Part shown: positions 1 through 11,161 of the stretch, one piece after another
Layout: the number at the start of each line of letters is the position of its first letter
Position numbering within the stretch: the stretch's first letter is position 1
Assembly: GCF_041296385.1 (NCBI RefSeq)
Contig: NC_091019.1
Span: 8,703,264 to 8,767,263, forward strand
Direction of reading: 5' to 3'
DNA length: 64,000 nt
From: Aphelocoma coerulescens
Taxonomy: Eukaryota; Chordata; Aves; Passeriformes; Corvidae
Program-made: the position numbers and the translations under genes
The notes under the pieces: model-generated
Told to the model about the DNA's origin: nothing
What the model saw: only the letters and a program-made list of their open reading frames with translations
The model's database searches: none

Positions 1-684
1 AGTAAAGAAGGGGATCCTGGTTTGCAATTCCATAAAGAGAGTAAGCAAAGCTCAAAAACAAACATGTCCATCTATGTATCTATCTACAGATGTGGATAGA
101 TGTACATACATGTAATATTATGCCTTACATGTTGAATTTTAGCCAGTTCCCAGATAATACTGTAAGAAATTAATTTCAGTGACTGAAATTGATACACTTG
201 GCAAAACACCAAGCGTTAGCCAGCAGTGAGGAGGCATAATATGTCCCAGCTAAGTGTTTATTGCAGAAATTATAGTTAATCTTCTTTTCTCCAATGCAAA
301 CTCCTGGAGCCTTTGCCACAACTAATACAAAAACATTTCTCCTGAGTTTCATCAGATGGAGCTCTTTGCAGGTGGAGCTGTTTGAGCAGCATGTCAGACA
401 TCTCTAAGTAGAATATACTGTGGCTACTGCTGCAGTACTAAAGCTGGACCCTTCCTGCTCCCCTGGGAATAGAAAGGACAGGTGCAGAAGGACAGGAGGA
501 GGTAGAATAGGGAGAGGGATGGTGGCTGACCACAGAGGAGAAAGCAGCCGCATTCCACATTGTCCCCAAGCCACATGTTCTTGCTTCAGGAGCTACCTTC
601 ATGTCCTCCTATTCTGAGATCTCTGTGGCTTTCCCAACCCTGGAATTTTTTCTATTTAAGTCAGGATTCAGGCCTGCTCATAAG
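1..684. other. AT-rich intergenic DNA, no gene seen
   Basis: No gene-like structure was recognised. A short degenerate tract of ATGT/TATC-type tetranucleotides lies near positions 64-118. The two open frames between 420 and 748 run into the neighbouring SINE and resemble no family. Confidence 0.6.
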
Positions 685-822
685 AAAATCACAGAATATT
701 CTGAGTTGGAGGACACCCACAAGGATCATCAAATCAGCTCTTAAGTGAATGGCCCGCAGAAGGATCAAACCCACACTCTTAGCATTGTTAGTACCATGCT
801 CTAACCAACGGAGCTAATGTCA
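685..822 (-). repeat. tRNA-derived SINE with CR1-like tail (TguSINE1-like)
   Basis: Read on the minus strand, the element starts with a decayed tRNA-Ile-like head. The A box reads TTAGCTCCGTTGG (complement of 805-817) and a B-box-like GTTTGATCC is the complement of 762-770. The region between them matches the anticodon arm of tRNA-Ile loosely. The 3' part (685-735) is the CR1-type end, seen on the plus strand as a CACAGAATATTCTGAGTTGG block. SINEs with this tRNA-Ile head and CR1 tail are known from songbirds, and would have been moved by the CR1 machinery. The copy is diverged and will not make a functional tRNA: the acceptor stem is lost. The family name is from memory. Confidence 0.75.
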
Positions 823-2522
823 GTGGCATTGGGGAATAATTCTCATCTATTTCTCTATTTTCCCTACTGATAATTTGGCTTCTAACTTCTGTAATTAAAC
901 TCTATGTACTTAATCGCTAAAATATATTGTATGTACATGCTCACATATACTTTGCATTTTTCTGGCAAAATAAGAAATGCTTTGATCTATATAGTCATTT
1001 TATTCTCTAATTTCTTGAATAATCTTATTTTCTACTATCAAAGAGGCTCTATTAAGCTGCTTTTTCCTCAGCTCGTATGATGCAACATACACGTCCTGTC
1101 CCCACCAGGGCTGCTGGGATACCAGTTCAGAGTAGCCAAGAAACAGCTGGAGGAGGCAAATGGAATCATGTGATTTTTCTTATGTTTACCTTGGCATTTT
1201 AGAAGACCTTTTCCAGAATTGAATATTCATTTATACCAAAGAGAGGAAATAAGTAATTTATGTTAAAATAAAACAGAGAATGAATGTAGAAAAATTTACT
1301 ATAATTTAAAAGCAGCTCCAGCTTACTAAAAACTACATCTATACGTTTTTGCATACTAGGATGTGATTATATGGCCTAGAAATAGCATTTCACTGCCGAA
1401 TAAATTAATCCCAAAAAAGTTAATCTGAAGGTTTTTTAATGAATAATTATTTCTACTGTTTCTTATTTTATGATTTTAAAGAGGTGAGTTGAAGCTTCAA
1501 AATACTAAGATTTTATTTTTTTAAATAAATACTTTTAAGTGTTTTAAAAATACTTACGTGTTTAAAAAAATATTATTTGAATTGCTATCTCTACAGCCTA
1601 GGTGATTGGGAAACATAAATAGCTCCAGTTTCCAGGGTTTAAGAACACAACCCAAGTATCACAGTAGTTGTAGTAAAAATGTGTTGGTGACTACACTAGT
1701 TTGTTTCTAAGTTTAAACTGCCTAGTGCAATTGGTTACCAAATGTTTGTGAGGAATGGAGGAGGACAGGTAGGTATTTTCTCTTACCTATTCCAGTGATA
1801 CCTCAAAGAAGTTGAGTTGTAGCTCTGTAGAACTGTGTCCTCACCTGGGAGCTCACTCCAGCCTGGTGGAAGGGCTGTCCCTTGCGAGAGGGGAATATGG
1901 GGGGCTTGTGGATCACTGGTACCTGTACACAGCCTGTTTGGGGGCCCTGGGGCCAGTGTTACAAGAAGGAATGAGACATGTTTACTTCTAAGTATAGAAT
2001 GAATTATATTTCAACTGTATAATACTAATTTCTTCACGGCTTACCTTTATTATAGGGATGTCTTCTGTTCTAAACATAGATACAATACTAGGGTGCTATC
2101 ATAAAACCTCTTCCAGAGAAGATCAGTTATAGTGTGGAATGCTATTAGCATATTTAGGCTGAAATTATATGACAAATGCCACAATGAATAAAAACAGAGT
2201 ACAATAAGCTTGATAAAAATCAAAGCTTTCCATTATGTCCCAAGTCATCTTTATTAATTTGTGTCTTTATTGCAGTAGATGTCCATTCATTTCTTGTCAC
2301 TTTCAAGAAATGCCAGTACACTAGTTGCTCAGCCTATAATATTATAAGGCATGAAACAAAATTAGCTTAAAGATAATTCTAATTCAACAAAATGCTGGGT
2401 TGTTCCTCTGTTAACTGTAGGAGATGACACAAGGAAACTTCATATACTTTTCATATTCAGATGAAGATTTCTGTCAGGCTGATTAATTTAAAATGGGCAG
2501 AAAACCATGATCTTGCATTTAG
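823..2522. other. AT-rich intergenic DNA, nothing recognised
   Basis: No long open frame, LTR or LINE end was recognised here. A slightly more GC-rich patch at about 1790-1970 has no identifiable coding or repeat signature. Confidence 0.55.
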
Positions 2523-2665
2523 CATCCCTGGAGGTATTTGAAAGATGCGTAGATATGGCTCTTATGGACATAGTTTAGTGGTGGACTTGACAGTGCTGGG
2601 TTAATGATTAGACTTGATGATACTGAAGGTCTTTTTTAACTTGAATGATTCTGTCATTCTATGAT
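2523..2665 (+). mobile_element. CR1 LINE 3' fragment
   Basis: The segment has the last ~140 bases of a CR1 element on the plus strand. A block like 'catccctggaggtatttgaa' is followed by 'gttaatgattagacttgatg' and the diagnostic ATTCTATGAT-type terminus near 2655-2665. It is heavily 5' truncated, as most bird CR1 copies are, and has no coding capacity. Confidence 0.85.
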
Positions 2666-4379
2666 CTTGAGTTGTTTTGTTATTGGCTTGTGCAAAGCTC
2701 CCAGGGGTTCCCTTATTGAAAGGAACTGCAAGATCTCTATCGGCCTTTCAAAAAAGTTTCTATTGAGTTTTTGATACCCCATACCTTCCTCACAAACCAT
2801 TTAGATTACAACTTTTGAACCGTTCTAGAGGGATAACCTAGCCCAGACACTGTGCTATTTCTGATATTCAAGCCCATTCCACCACATGACACTATAGTTA
2901 TAAGCTGTAAAGCTAGTTTGGGTTTCTCCATGTGCTAGTAATTTGTTGTAATAATTTTTCTAGTTCTTCTCCAAAAAAGAACATGCTTTCTCTAGAAGAA
3001 AGTCAAAATTAGCAATTGATGTTTACTTCCTTGACACTTTTCCAGTAATTGCTCATATCCCAAATGATTGTCCACTTGCTATTCAATGCCAAATCCCATT
3101 AAGTACTTCTTGGCATTTATGTAAACTCTGAAGGACCAAGATAATCACTGGCATAAGTAATTATGCTTTTAAAAATACATTATAAATCTAAATCAAACTT
3201 TTTTCCTTCAGAAGGAGATAATAGTCCCTGAAAATGGATATATACATTTGCCAGAGTTTCCAATCTTGAAAAAAATTACAGGTTCATGTTAAAAAAACTT
3301 TCAATTTATGCATAAACCCTTAATTTTTCCACATATTTTTCTTCAGATAAACTGCAAATTACTGAGTCTTGAAAGGGCCCCCCAAAAGAAGTGATTCCTA
3401 CCATAGTATTATCAGACAAAGCAAGCAGTGGTTAGGTTGGCCAAGTCAATGTTTACCACATGTTCATTGCATTGACACTTGCCAAAGTATGCCTTGTAAT
3501 TGAGACTTTTTCCTCAGCTTACAGCTGTTCCTTCTCTTTCCAGATTGCTTCCAAAATTCAAAAGACAATGCTACAGAAAAGCCAGCAGGACCATTATTTA
3601 CACAGAAGCTTGATAAGTTAGAAAGAATTTATAAGAGTAGGTTTCTTAACAGGAGTAGTGATGTAAATAGCATAAATAAATTTTAGCTCTTGGGGGAAAG
3701 AAAGGGGGAAAATCCTTTAATTTACTTCTGGTTTTGTTGTGATCCATTTGTCTGTTACTGCTTTCCCACATTTGGAAGGGTTGAGAATCTTAAAGGGTTT
3801 GGAAAGCGATGTGAGCCCATCATCTGAAAAATATTTTTTAATTTCCACTGTGACCTGACTAGAGATCTGGTATGTTTTCTCTGTGGCTTATTCATCCTCT
3901 CTACAGTGTCTTCCTCTTTCCCTTAAGAAGATACCACAGCTCACAGTAATGTGCATACTTATTGTTAAAAATTCTGTAACTTAAGTGTGACTTCAGAAAC
4001 GGAGTCTGGTGCTTTATTAGACCTACAAAAGGGAAGACACTCTGCAGCCCCATCTGTTAGGACTTAAAGGGTGCAGTTGCCTGTCTCCAACACTGTCAAA
4101 GCCACAGAGGAACTTGCCATAAGAAAAGCCACCACAGCAGGAACTTGAGATAAGCACAGAAGGGAGGAATTTGTGATGGGAAGGTGCATTCCAGGCCTGG
4201 TGGAGGTGACATCTGGTTAGTACGTCCTGGTTAACACATCCAGACAAAACTGGGAAAGGAAGCAAATTCTCATTACACATATCAAGATCACCCCAAGTTA
4301 TGGGACAGATGGCATCTGTGACCACCGAAGCACCCCCAAACTCATTTCTGTGGGGTTCCATCAGAGGACTCTACATGAT
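2666..4379. other. AT-rich intergenic DNA, nothing recognised
   Basis: No gene or clear mobile element was recognised. A 112-codon open frame on the minus strand at 4023-4361 has no family resemblance. It lies next to the possible LTR remnant described separately and could be part of it. Confidence 0.5.
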
Positions 4380-4740
4380 CCACACTGTTAAAACTACCCC
4401 CCAGGGGAGGTGCCTGGGCATTCCAACCTGAACCTGAACATGTATTAACCTGTTGAACTCTTTGTTTCATGGGCTTCCCCGAGAGATCAAGACAGCGACT
4501 ATCACTTCAACCAACAGACATCCGAATTGCAACAATCAAGTCTTGTAGCTGGATCCATGGTGGTGATATCTTTCTTCTCCACTATTTTCCTCTCCACAAT
4601 CTGCCTTTATCCTTTCTTTCTCTTTCTTTCTTTTCCGTATACATTTTCTTAATTTATATTTTCATACTTTTATATTGTTGTATTACTATCAATAATAACC
4701 AAAATGGCTATATACTCCTTTCCATTGCAATCAAATAGTT
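4380..4740 (+). repeat. possible LTR remnant (low confidence)
   Basis: The stretch changes from a moderately GC-rich part (4390-4570) to a pyrimidine-rich and then AT-rich part (4590-4700). This resembles the 3' half of some songbird class II LTRs. I could not find TG...CA ends or a target-site duplication, so the call rests on a general impression and could be wrong. Confidence 0.25.
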
Positions 4741-6712
4741 GTAAAATATACATTATACACACACACGCACACACCCCAGTCATTCAGTGTCACTTCATTC
4801 TAATTGGCTCCAAGGGATGTTTTAGCAAGAACCTCAGTTACCCCACTTTCAGAGGCAAGTTGTATCACCAGCCCATGAAGCATGATCTTCTCAGCAACAA
4901 AGGGAGAGAGGGAGGAGACTGTAGTGTAGATTTGACTACTGAGATAAGGACAGTGCAGGCATATTGAAAAGATTGTTTTGTTCTTGAAAGCAGTATGTTG
5001 ATTTTTCTTTTATAAAAATAAAGGTAAATACCAGCCATTACGACAACCTGTTCTTCCCACCCCCCACCAAAAAAAAGATCATTTGATGCACAATGCCTTT
5101 TTCACGGGTATGGTGTGTTTTGCCCTCCATCTTTTTGTAAGGAAATGAGAAAAACAAAAGACAATTTTATAACTGCAAGGAAACTAGAATTATCCTTAAC
5201 CTTTTTCACAACACCAGAAAAAACACAACTACAGATAAGCTGAAAAAGAATAAATTAAAGCTTAATCACTCTGCACAGACTGATAAATAAAATAAATGGC
5301 CATCACCCCAGATGAAATAGTCAGATTAGTATTTTGAAAAGTGTTATCTACTTGGTATTTGCTGCTGAGCTGCAGCTCCAAAGAAGGTTCCTTAGGTTGG
5401 AAACAATACTTCTTTTTATTCTCACGATCATAGATTAATCACTTTAAAAATGCAGAATTTCTCTTTCCTGGGTTGTGTTGGTGTTGTTCCTAGTCAGGAA
5501 GAGAATTTCAACCATCATGTTTTTTTGTAAAAGGAAAACTGAAAATTTTGTTTTTCCAAAAGCCTGACTGAACTTCATAGTGTTTTCTCAGAGCCATAAT
5601 TTAACTGTTCTTTTGAGGTCAACCTCTGTACTGATGTTCAAGATTTTCTGAGCAAGCTACCTTTGTCATTGGCAATGTTAGAGACAAAACCTTCAGAAAA
5701 TATTTCTTTTGTGAAGAAAACAGTCTCATGAAAATTCCTTGGCCAGACAAATTATTGCCAAGATTATCATTTGAGTAAAAGCAGGTAAACAAATGGGAAA
5801 ATTACTGCTTCTCAGCCATCTGTACAGATGACTATAAATAACGTAGTTGGCAATGTGCTACACGTAGACTGTGTGTCAAAATTCACAGATGTGTTTTTTT
5901 GGTTCAGGAAATTAGCAATTTTTTGTTGTACCTAAATTTATGTGTATATGGATTTTTATCTGGAAATCCCATTGTAGTCTTAGTCACTGTCTGCATTAAT
6001 TTTTCCAAAATAAGAATATACTTTTGTTACTATTATAATGATGATTTTATTTTTACATCAGAAGATGTATTTAATACATTTATCAAATATGTTTTTTGTA
6101 ATAAGCCAAATAATTTGTAAGAGCTAATAAATTTAAGTGCCTAGACTTTACTACCTGATCAGATAAGCTATGAAAAACCTAAATAATAATAATAAATTCC
6201 TCAGAAGGAATGTAAGACCTCAGCTCTTAGTGATAAAAGTAATTTGTGTCTTAGATGGTCCATGTAGGTATATACTGGCTGTTCCTCTTCTAGGCTATTC
6301 TCGTGTCCTATTTGTTTAGCTGAATAATACGAAATTTAATTTCACTGTAAATTCAGTCTAGTTGTCTGAATTCAATGGGATGTGTGAGTGGGACATGTAG
6401 GTGGTGCTTATTCAGAGACATATTTTTACCTTGTCAAATATTCTACTGATTCATTTTTAGTAAACATATTACAAAGTGCTCATTAATCTATGCACTATCT
6501 TGAATCTATGCTGAAGAAAGATAAAACTAAATCAGTAGAGAGATTCAATATGAAACAGAAGTCAAGATTAAACTTAATACTCTGGTTTTTCCCCCTAAGT
6601 CATTCCTCAGGGAGGTTAAGTGAATGACAGTGTTGTACAAACTTTCAGCTTTTTCTCTGTGCAGTTCTGACAATGATTTTACAACACTGATAAAAACTGG
6701 TTTCCCCCTCCT
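4741..6712. other. AT-rich intergenic DNA, nothing recognised
   Basis: A short (AC)n run lies at about 4758-4775. The remaining sequence is AT-rich without recognisable genes or element ends. Confidence 0.55.
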
Positions 6713-6738
6713 CCCCCCCCCCCCCCCCCCCCCCCCCC
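6713..6738. repeat. 26-base homopolymer C tract
   Basis: An uninterrupted run of 26 C follows a short C-rich lead-in (CCCCCTCCT). On the minus strand this is a G tract able to form G-quadruplex structures. Its exact length is unreliable in short-read or noisy assemblies. Confidence 0.95.
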
Positions 6739-9229
6739 AATTTGTGTCCATTTTGGCAACTGTGCAGTATATTGCTCTGACCTTGCAATGATCACAGTGA
6801 AGTTCCTGGGATGACAATATTCTACTCCCTAACTTTTCTACCACTAAAGTTGCTTGTTTGGCCAAATCACTTGTCTTGAAATTTTTATATTAGGTAGGCC
6901 TTTACAGTGTCACAAAATTCAATATCTTCTTTGCTTTCTCAAATCCATAACTATTTCTCCTCCTTTCACTTCCATAATTTCAGTCTGTAACTTCAGTTTA
7001 TTCCCTTTCAAATTATAGTAATTCTCTCATTGTGAAGATAGATCATGCCTAAAAGAAGGAATTCCTGACTTTATTAGGAAAGACAAAAAACTAAAACAAA
7101 TAAAAAATTTTTAAAAGTGCAACCAAACCAGTAATGAAGATTTTCCCCACCCTTTCCTGCTTCTTCAGAGCTGTATTGTATACAATGACTGAACATTTTT
7201 GCTCCTGTTAAGTAACCGCTTTATTGCATCACATTGCATCCTCAGAGGTTTCCCTTTGTAGCTATTCCAAGGGTGTGAATCTGGCTATTTTAGTTATGCA
7301 AGTTCTTTCTATCCTCTCTCGACCAATATGATGGCCAAAAAGATGCCAGAATGTCCCAAAAATGAATTTTGACTATTTTAAATACTGAAGAACAGGAACA
7401 TTGAAAGCATGACAGAACAAAATCAATAAACAATTTTTGTAGATACATTTACCTTGGGAATGCCTATGAAAGGCTGGATCTCCCTGATATATGTTCATAT
7501 ATCCATTCCCATGTGATCTGCAGGTCCTATTTCTTGTATAGACCCATTAGAAAGTTGGCCAAGGGAAATTTTATTTTCTCCTAATTAGCCTTTTGTAATA
7601 AGAGCTACTTTTGTAAGGATACAAATGAGCTGGAGGCTGTGACAAACAAGATGTTCCCTACAAATCTGTTGGAGGAGAAAGAAGTTTGGCAATCTCTATA
7701 TCCACACAGAAGGAAAGCATCTTTCACCTCTGTTAGGAGTTAACTTTGTGCTGGTTAACTATTTACTGATGTACTTTGGTAACAGGCTGGTATTGGAAAT
7801 AGCTAAAGGGTTGTTTAAACATATAGTCAGTATATTTGCACTCTCCTTTTTGTTGAGAGAATAACTGTATTTTACATTGAATGCTTAAATTTTAACATCT
7901 TTACCACTATTATATTTTTAAATAACCTGTTTCCTGAGCTTAACTTTCTAAATTAAAATTCTATTTAAATTAATCAATGCAGATATATTTCATATTCCTA
8001 TATTCCCAACTATAAAGTTGCAATAAATTTTTTATACGTATTTAATGATTTCAAGGCTGTTAATTTTAAAATTAACCATAATTCAATAGGTCATTATAAT
8101 TTCCATTTTAAAGAAACTTGGATGGAAAACTCAGTTCTTTAATGAGTGGTTTATAAATTTCCAAAAACATTATAAATTACTGTTAAAAAAATTACACTCA
8201 GCTGGATAAAGCAATGTAAAAGAGGAGCAATGAGTATTTTTGCCTATACTTTCACAATTCACATAAAAATAATCAGGGTTTTACTCAGTACTTGCAAATA
8301 TACATCTCCAAGAGAAACAATTAAAGTTAGGGTGAAAAAGAAGCAGCATATTTGCTACAATACTTTTCAGTTCCTGAACTTTTTTCAAGTTTTAATAGTT
8401 TACAATAGAATCTACTTATAAAAGAATCTACTTCTGATAAGACAGATTTTGGATTTGAAGCAACTAGTTTTGTTTAAAAAGTTAAAATGAAAACCATTGG
8501 AAGGTAAATTGAAGTTAGTGAGATACAGTTTATGATTCTGATAACAGAATTCCTGTAAATATAAGAGAGGGAAAGAATCCCATCATTTTCTATGAGTCAA
8601 GGTACTACTAGCCAATTATAGCATATACACTTCCAAAAATCAAGCAATTTGATAAAAATCTGAAGAGAAATAAAAAGTAACAAAATCCTGCTTTTCAAAG
8701 ATGTCACAAGCACAGTAGGGGATTACTGATGGCAGTAGTTTATTTTTTTCTTTCTTCCTTTTGGATGATTTTGACTTTTCCTGTGGTGTAAACAAACAAG
8801 GAAAATATTCCTGGAATATTTTCTATTTGCCAGGACATCTAATTTAATAAAAAACAGTGTTAAGCATAAGTGTAGATAAATTTTTCAAAGATCAAATACA
8901 GAAGCAGTGCTTTATTAAAGCAATAATTTACATGAATTTCATTAATAAACATGTTGCTATTATAGCTACAGGGCTCAGAATCATTTCTGGAACAGAAAAC
9001 ATCCAACCACAGTGACACAGTTTGAAAATTATGTACCTTGCATTTGAAGGGACACAGAACTGTTTAATGGCTCCATCCCCACATTAACCTCCTACTCAAT
9101 AGTATTTTATTTCAGAGGAAAATTATGATATAAAATAAACACTACTAGATTTAAATCTGACCACCACTCTTGAATGATTAACAACTGTTTTAAGACCACA
9201 ATTTAATCAGAGAGGCATTTTTAAACTTC
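6739..9229. other. AT-rich intergenic DNA, nothing recognised
   Basis: No gene, LINE end or LTR was recognised. Sequence at 7900-8200 is particularly AT-rich. Confidence 0.55.
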
Positions 9230-9235
9230 ATTGAG
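9230..9235 (+). repeat. target-site duplication ATTGAG, left copy
   Basis: ATTGAG directly precedes the left terminus TGTTGGGG. The same six bases follow the right terminus at 11097-11102. Six bases is the usual duplication length for alpha- and betaretroviral (class II) integrases. Confidence 0.85.
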
Positions 9236-9528
9236 TGTTGGGGTCCCTCCCCCCTGCCATGTGGTCCTGGGAGAGGGGCCCTGGGGGGGGCGGGCGACAC
9301 GGGGTTTCCCTAGCCCCTGTCAGCCTTGTTCCCCATTGGTTGTTTTGTGTTCCCCTGCCCAGGCAAGGACCCTCTGGTCCCGTGATTGAGCAGTTTCCTT
9401 GGCATCCTCAGCCATGCGGCTGGAGAAAATAAACATCTCTGACAATATCTACCAAGAATTGGTCCATATATATCCTTTCCATGGGCCTCATTGTCTGATA
9501 CATGTGTTGCAGTATCCCCACTGTAACA
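9236..9528 (+). repeat. LTR-like terminal repeat, left arm, plus orientation
   Basis: The 293-base repeat starts TGTTGGGG and ends CTGTAACA, giving a short TGTT/AACA inverted end typical of LTRs. It carries AATAAA in the string AAAATAAACATCTC near 9427-9440 and a TATATAT run near 9467. It is followed by AATGG, which could be a two-base spacer plus the first three bases of a primer binding site. An inverted copy, roughly 90-95% identical by eye with several small indels, lies at 10806-11096. The shared homology runs five bases past the CA end (to AATGG). The repeat may therefore be a whole short LTR, or the U3 part of a longer one (see the right arm). Confidence 0.75.
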
Positions 9529-9896
9529 AATGGTAGAGAATGCAGGCACATGGCAATGACTGTCCCTGGGAGCAAAGAGGTCAGGGTAGAAGGGGTTTTT
9601 ATGCTCACTTAAAACATGAGGGCTAGAAACTGGGGACAAAGGAGTGGAGAAAAGGGGTTGGAAAGGTCCTGGGACAACCTCCGGATTCCCCTCCAAGGCA
9701 GGGTGCTGAGGAAACATGGGTGAGCCAGGAGGACAATAGCTCTCCTGTGCTAAAAAGCAGTCTGCTCTAGCTGTGTTTTCCAGCGTAGGGGAAGAGGGGT
9801 CAGGGACACAGGGGTTGGAAGAGGGTCTAAGGGAATTAACAGAGGGGTTTTGCGGTGGCTTTTCGTGTACTGCTTTTTTTTCCAGCGAAGTATAAC

Positions 9897-10148
9897 TTAG
9901 TAACAGGAGAGGAAAAAATTTTGAAACTGTTTCATCTCCTGATCATCTGAGAGAGGAGAGTTTCTTCCCACCTTATCCCAAAATTCAGAAGATCTCATAT
10001 CCTCGGAGGTCAGATTAGGAAAGTACTGGAAAAGCCATCGCACAAAAGATTGAACTAGATTTTTAGGGTATTTATGCCCAGTACAAGAAAGGTAGCTTTG
10101 AACTTGGTAGTTTATTTCTCTGTGGTGTGCAGAAACCTCAGATCCCAT
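9897..10148 (-). pseudogene. gag matrix-like fragment of an endogenous class II retrovirus
   Basis: An ATG at 10148 (minus strand) opens a frame of about 83 codons beginning MGSEVSAH and ending at a stop at 9897-9899. The same frame is also open upstream to another ATG at 10226. The spacing of aromatic and basic residues (FVRWLFQYFP, followed by SSEFWDKVGR) resembles the N-terminal matrix domain of betaretroviral Gag. Matrix binds the inner membrane during particle assembly. It sits where gag should be, downstream of a Lys-type primer-binding-site remnant and leader. The frame stops inside or just after matrix; no capsid follows, so it cannot make Gag. The family assignment is by motif impression only. 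Confidence 0.45.
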
Positions 10149-10520
10149 TACGAATACAGCACCACAAACCTCAGCCCTAAATTGTGAAAAAGAGGAAAAA
10201 AAAAAAGATAAAATTTGCACCGGCACCAGCTTAAGACAGGAGCCCCTAAACCAGCAGGGAAATACTCACCAGAATTCTGGATTTACCACAGGAAAGCAGG
10301 TCCAGAGGAAAAAGAAAGGGAAGTGGGTCTTCTACATTCCAGCCGTTCCCTTCGCCATGTGGTGTGGGGGAGGGTACAGGCTGAGGCTCTAGGCTCGCTG
10401 TTATGCAAAAAGTAACAGCTCGCTACACAGAGCTGGCACAGGAGGACGTGCAGAGTTAACTCCAGCAGACACGCAGCTGCTGGTACACCCTAAAAGCCTC
10501 TCAGAACTGAGGTTCAAAAG

Positions 10521-10538
10521 ATAGCACGCTGGGCACCA
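10521..10538 (-). other. decayed tRNA-Lys-type primer binding site
   Basis: On the minus strand the bases read TGGTGCCCAGCGTGCTAT, close to a Lys-type primer binding site (TGGCGCCCAACGTGGGGC pattern) with several changes. It lies two bases after a CA dinucleotide that could end an LTR (10541-10542). This placement supports a minus-strand class II provirus 5' end. Confidence 0.5.
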
Positions 10539-10805
10539 AATGTGCAATACTCACAGCTTTTACTGGCTAGCGCTCTTAGTTCAATGCCTTAGAAAGCTTC
10601 AGGCAGCCTAGAGAGGTAGCACAGGCAATCTAGCATTTCAGTAGCTCTGAAAGCGGCAAATAGTAGCTGCAAAGCTGATACCACCAGTAGAAGCAAAGAG
10701 GGAGAAATATAGCCTTTGGTTTGCCTAATTCCTGCAATTAGAAGCTTTCAAACAGAGACAGACATGCAGATGTTCGAAGAGGGAATGCAAAGCCAAAGAG
10801 CCATT

Positions 10806-11096
10806 TGTTACAGTGGGGATACTGCAACACATGTATCAGACAATGAGGCCCGTGGAAAGGATATATATGGACCAATTCTTGGTAGATATTTTCAGAGATG
10901 TTTATTTTCTCCAGCCTCATGGCCGGAGGTCTGCCAAGGAACTGAGGCAATCACGGGACCAGAGAGTCCTTGCCTGGGCAGGGGAACACAAAACAACCAA
11001 TGGGGAACGAGGCTGACGGGGGCTAGGGAAACCCTGTGTCTCCTCCCCCAGGGCCCCTCTCCCAGGACCACATGGCAAGGGGGAGGGATCCCAACA
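10806..11096 (-). repeat. LTR-like terminal repeat, right arm, minus orientation
   Basis: This 291-base repeat is the inverted partner of 9236-9528. On the minus strand it starts TGTTGGGATCCC and ends CTGTAACA, again followed by AATGG. The outer edge of the element is therefore the U3-type terminus at both sides. In a normal provirus the two LTRs are direct repeats, with one U3 and one U5 edge exposed. Differences from the left arm are scattered substitutions and small indels. Confidence 0.75.
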
Positions 11097-11102
11097 ATTG
11101 AG
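11097..11102 (+). repeat. target-site duplication ATTGAG, right copy
   Basis: The bases match 9230-9235 exactly and adjoin the CCCAACA terminus. This supports a single integration event for the whole 9236-11096 element rather than two independent insertions. Confidence 0.85.
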
Positions 11103-11161
11103 AAAGTTAGATTTTACATGGCTTCAAATTTTCTGCCCTAAGCAGCCAATTTTTGGATATG

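Larger units (their letters stand above)
9529..10805 (-). mobile_element. internal part of inverted-LTR element: class II ERV 5' region
   Basis: The segment reads on the minus strand as the start of a class II (betaretrovirus-like) provirus. An LTR-like end at 10541 (CA on the minus strand) is followed by a two-base spacer, a Lys-type primer-binding-site remnant (10521-10538), about 370 bases of leader and a short gag-like frame (9897-10148). Nothing like pol or env is present. The last ~370 bases before the left arm (9529-9896) are unassigned. The 260 bases between 10541 and 10805 may be the R-U5 part of the same LTR as the right arm, which would make that LTR 556 bases long. Confidence 0.6.

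Noticed and set aside
735..822. Possible tRNA-Ile gene
   Set aside because: The A and B boxes are decayed, the acceptor stem is missing and the segment is joined to a CR1 tail; it is a SINE copy.
9236..11096. Interpretation as two independent solo LTRs
   Set aside because: Neither arm has its own flanking duplication, while the outer flanks match each other perfectly (ATTGAG).
10716..11141. 141-codon plus-strand frame overlapping the right LTR arm
   Set aside because: Runs antisense through the LTR and its flank with no resemblance to a protein family.
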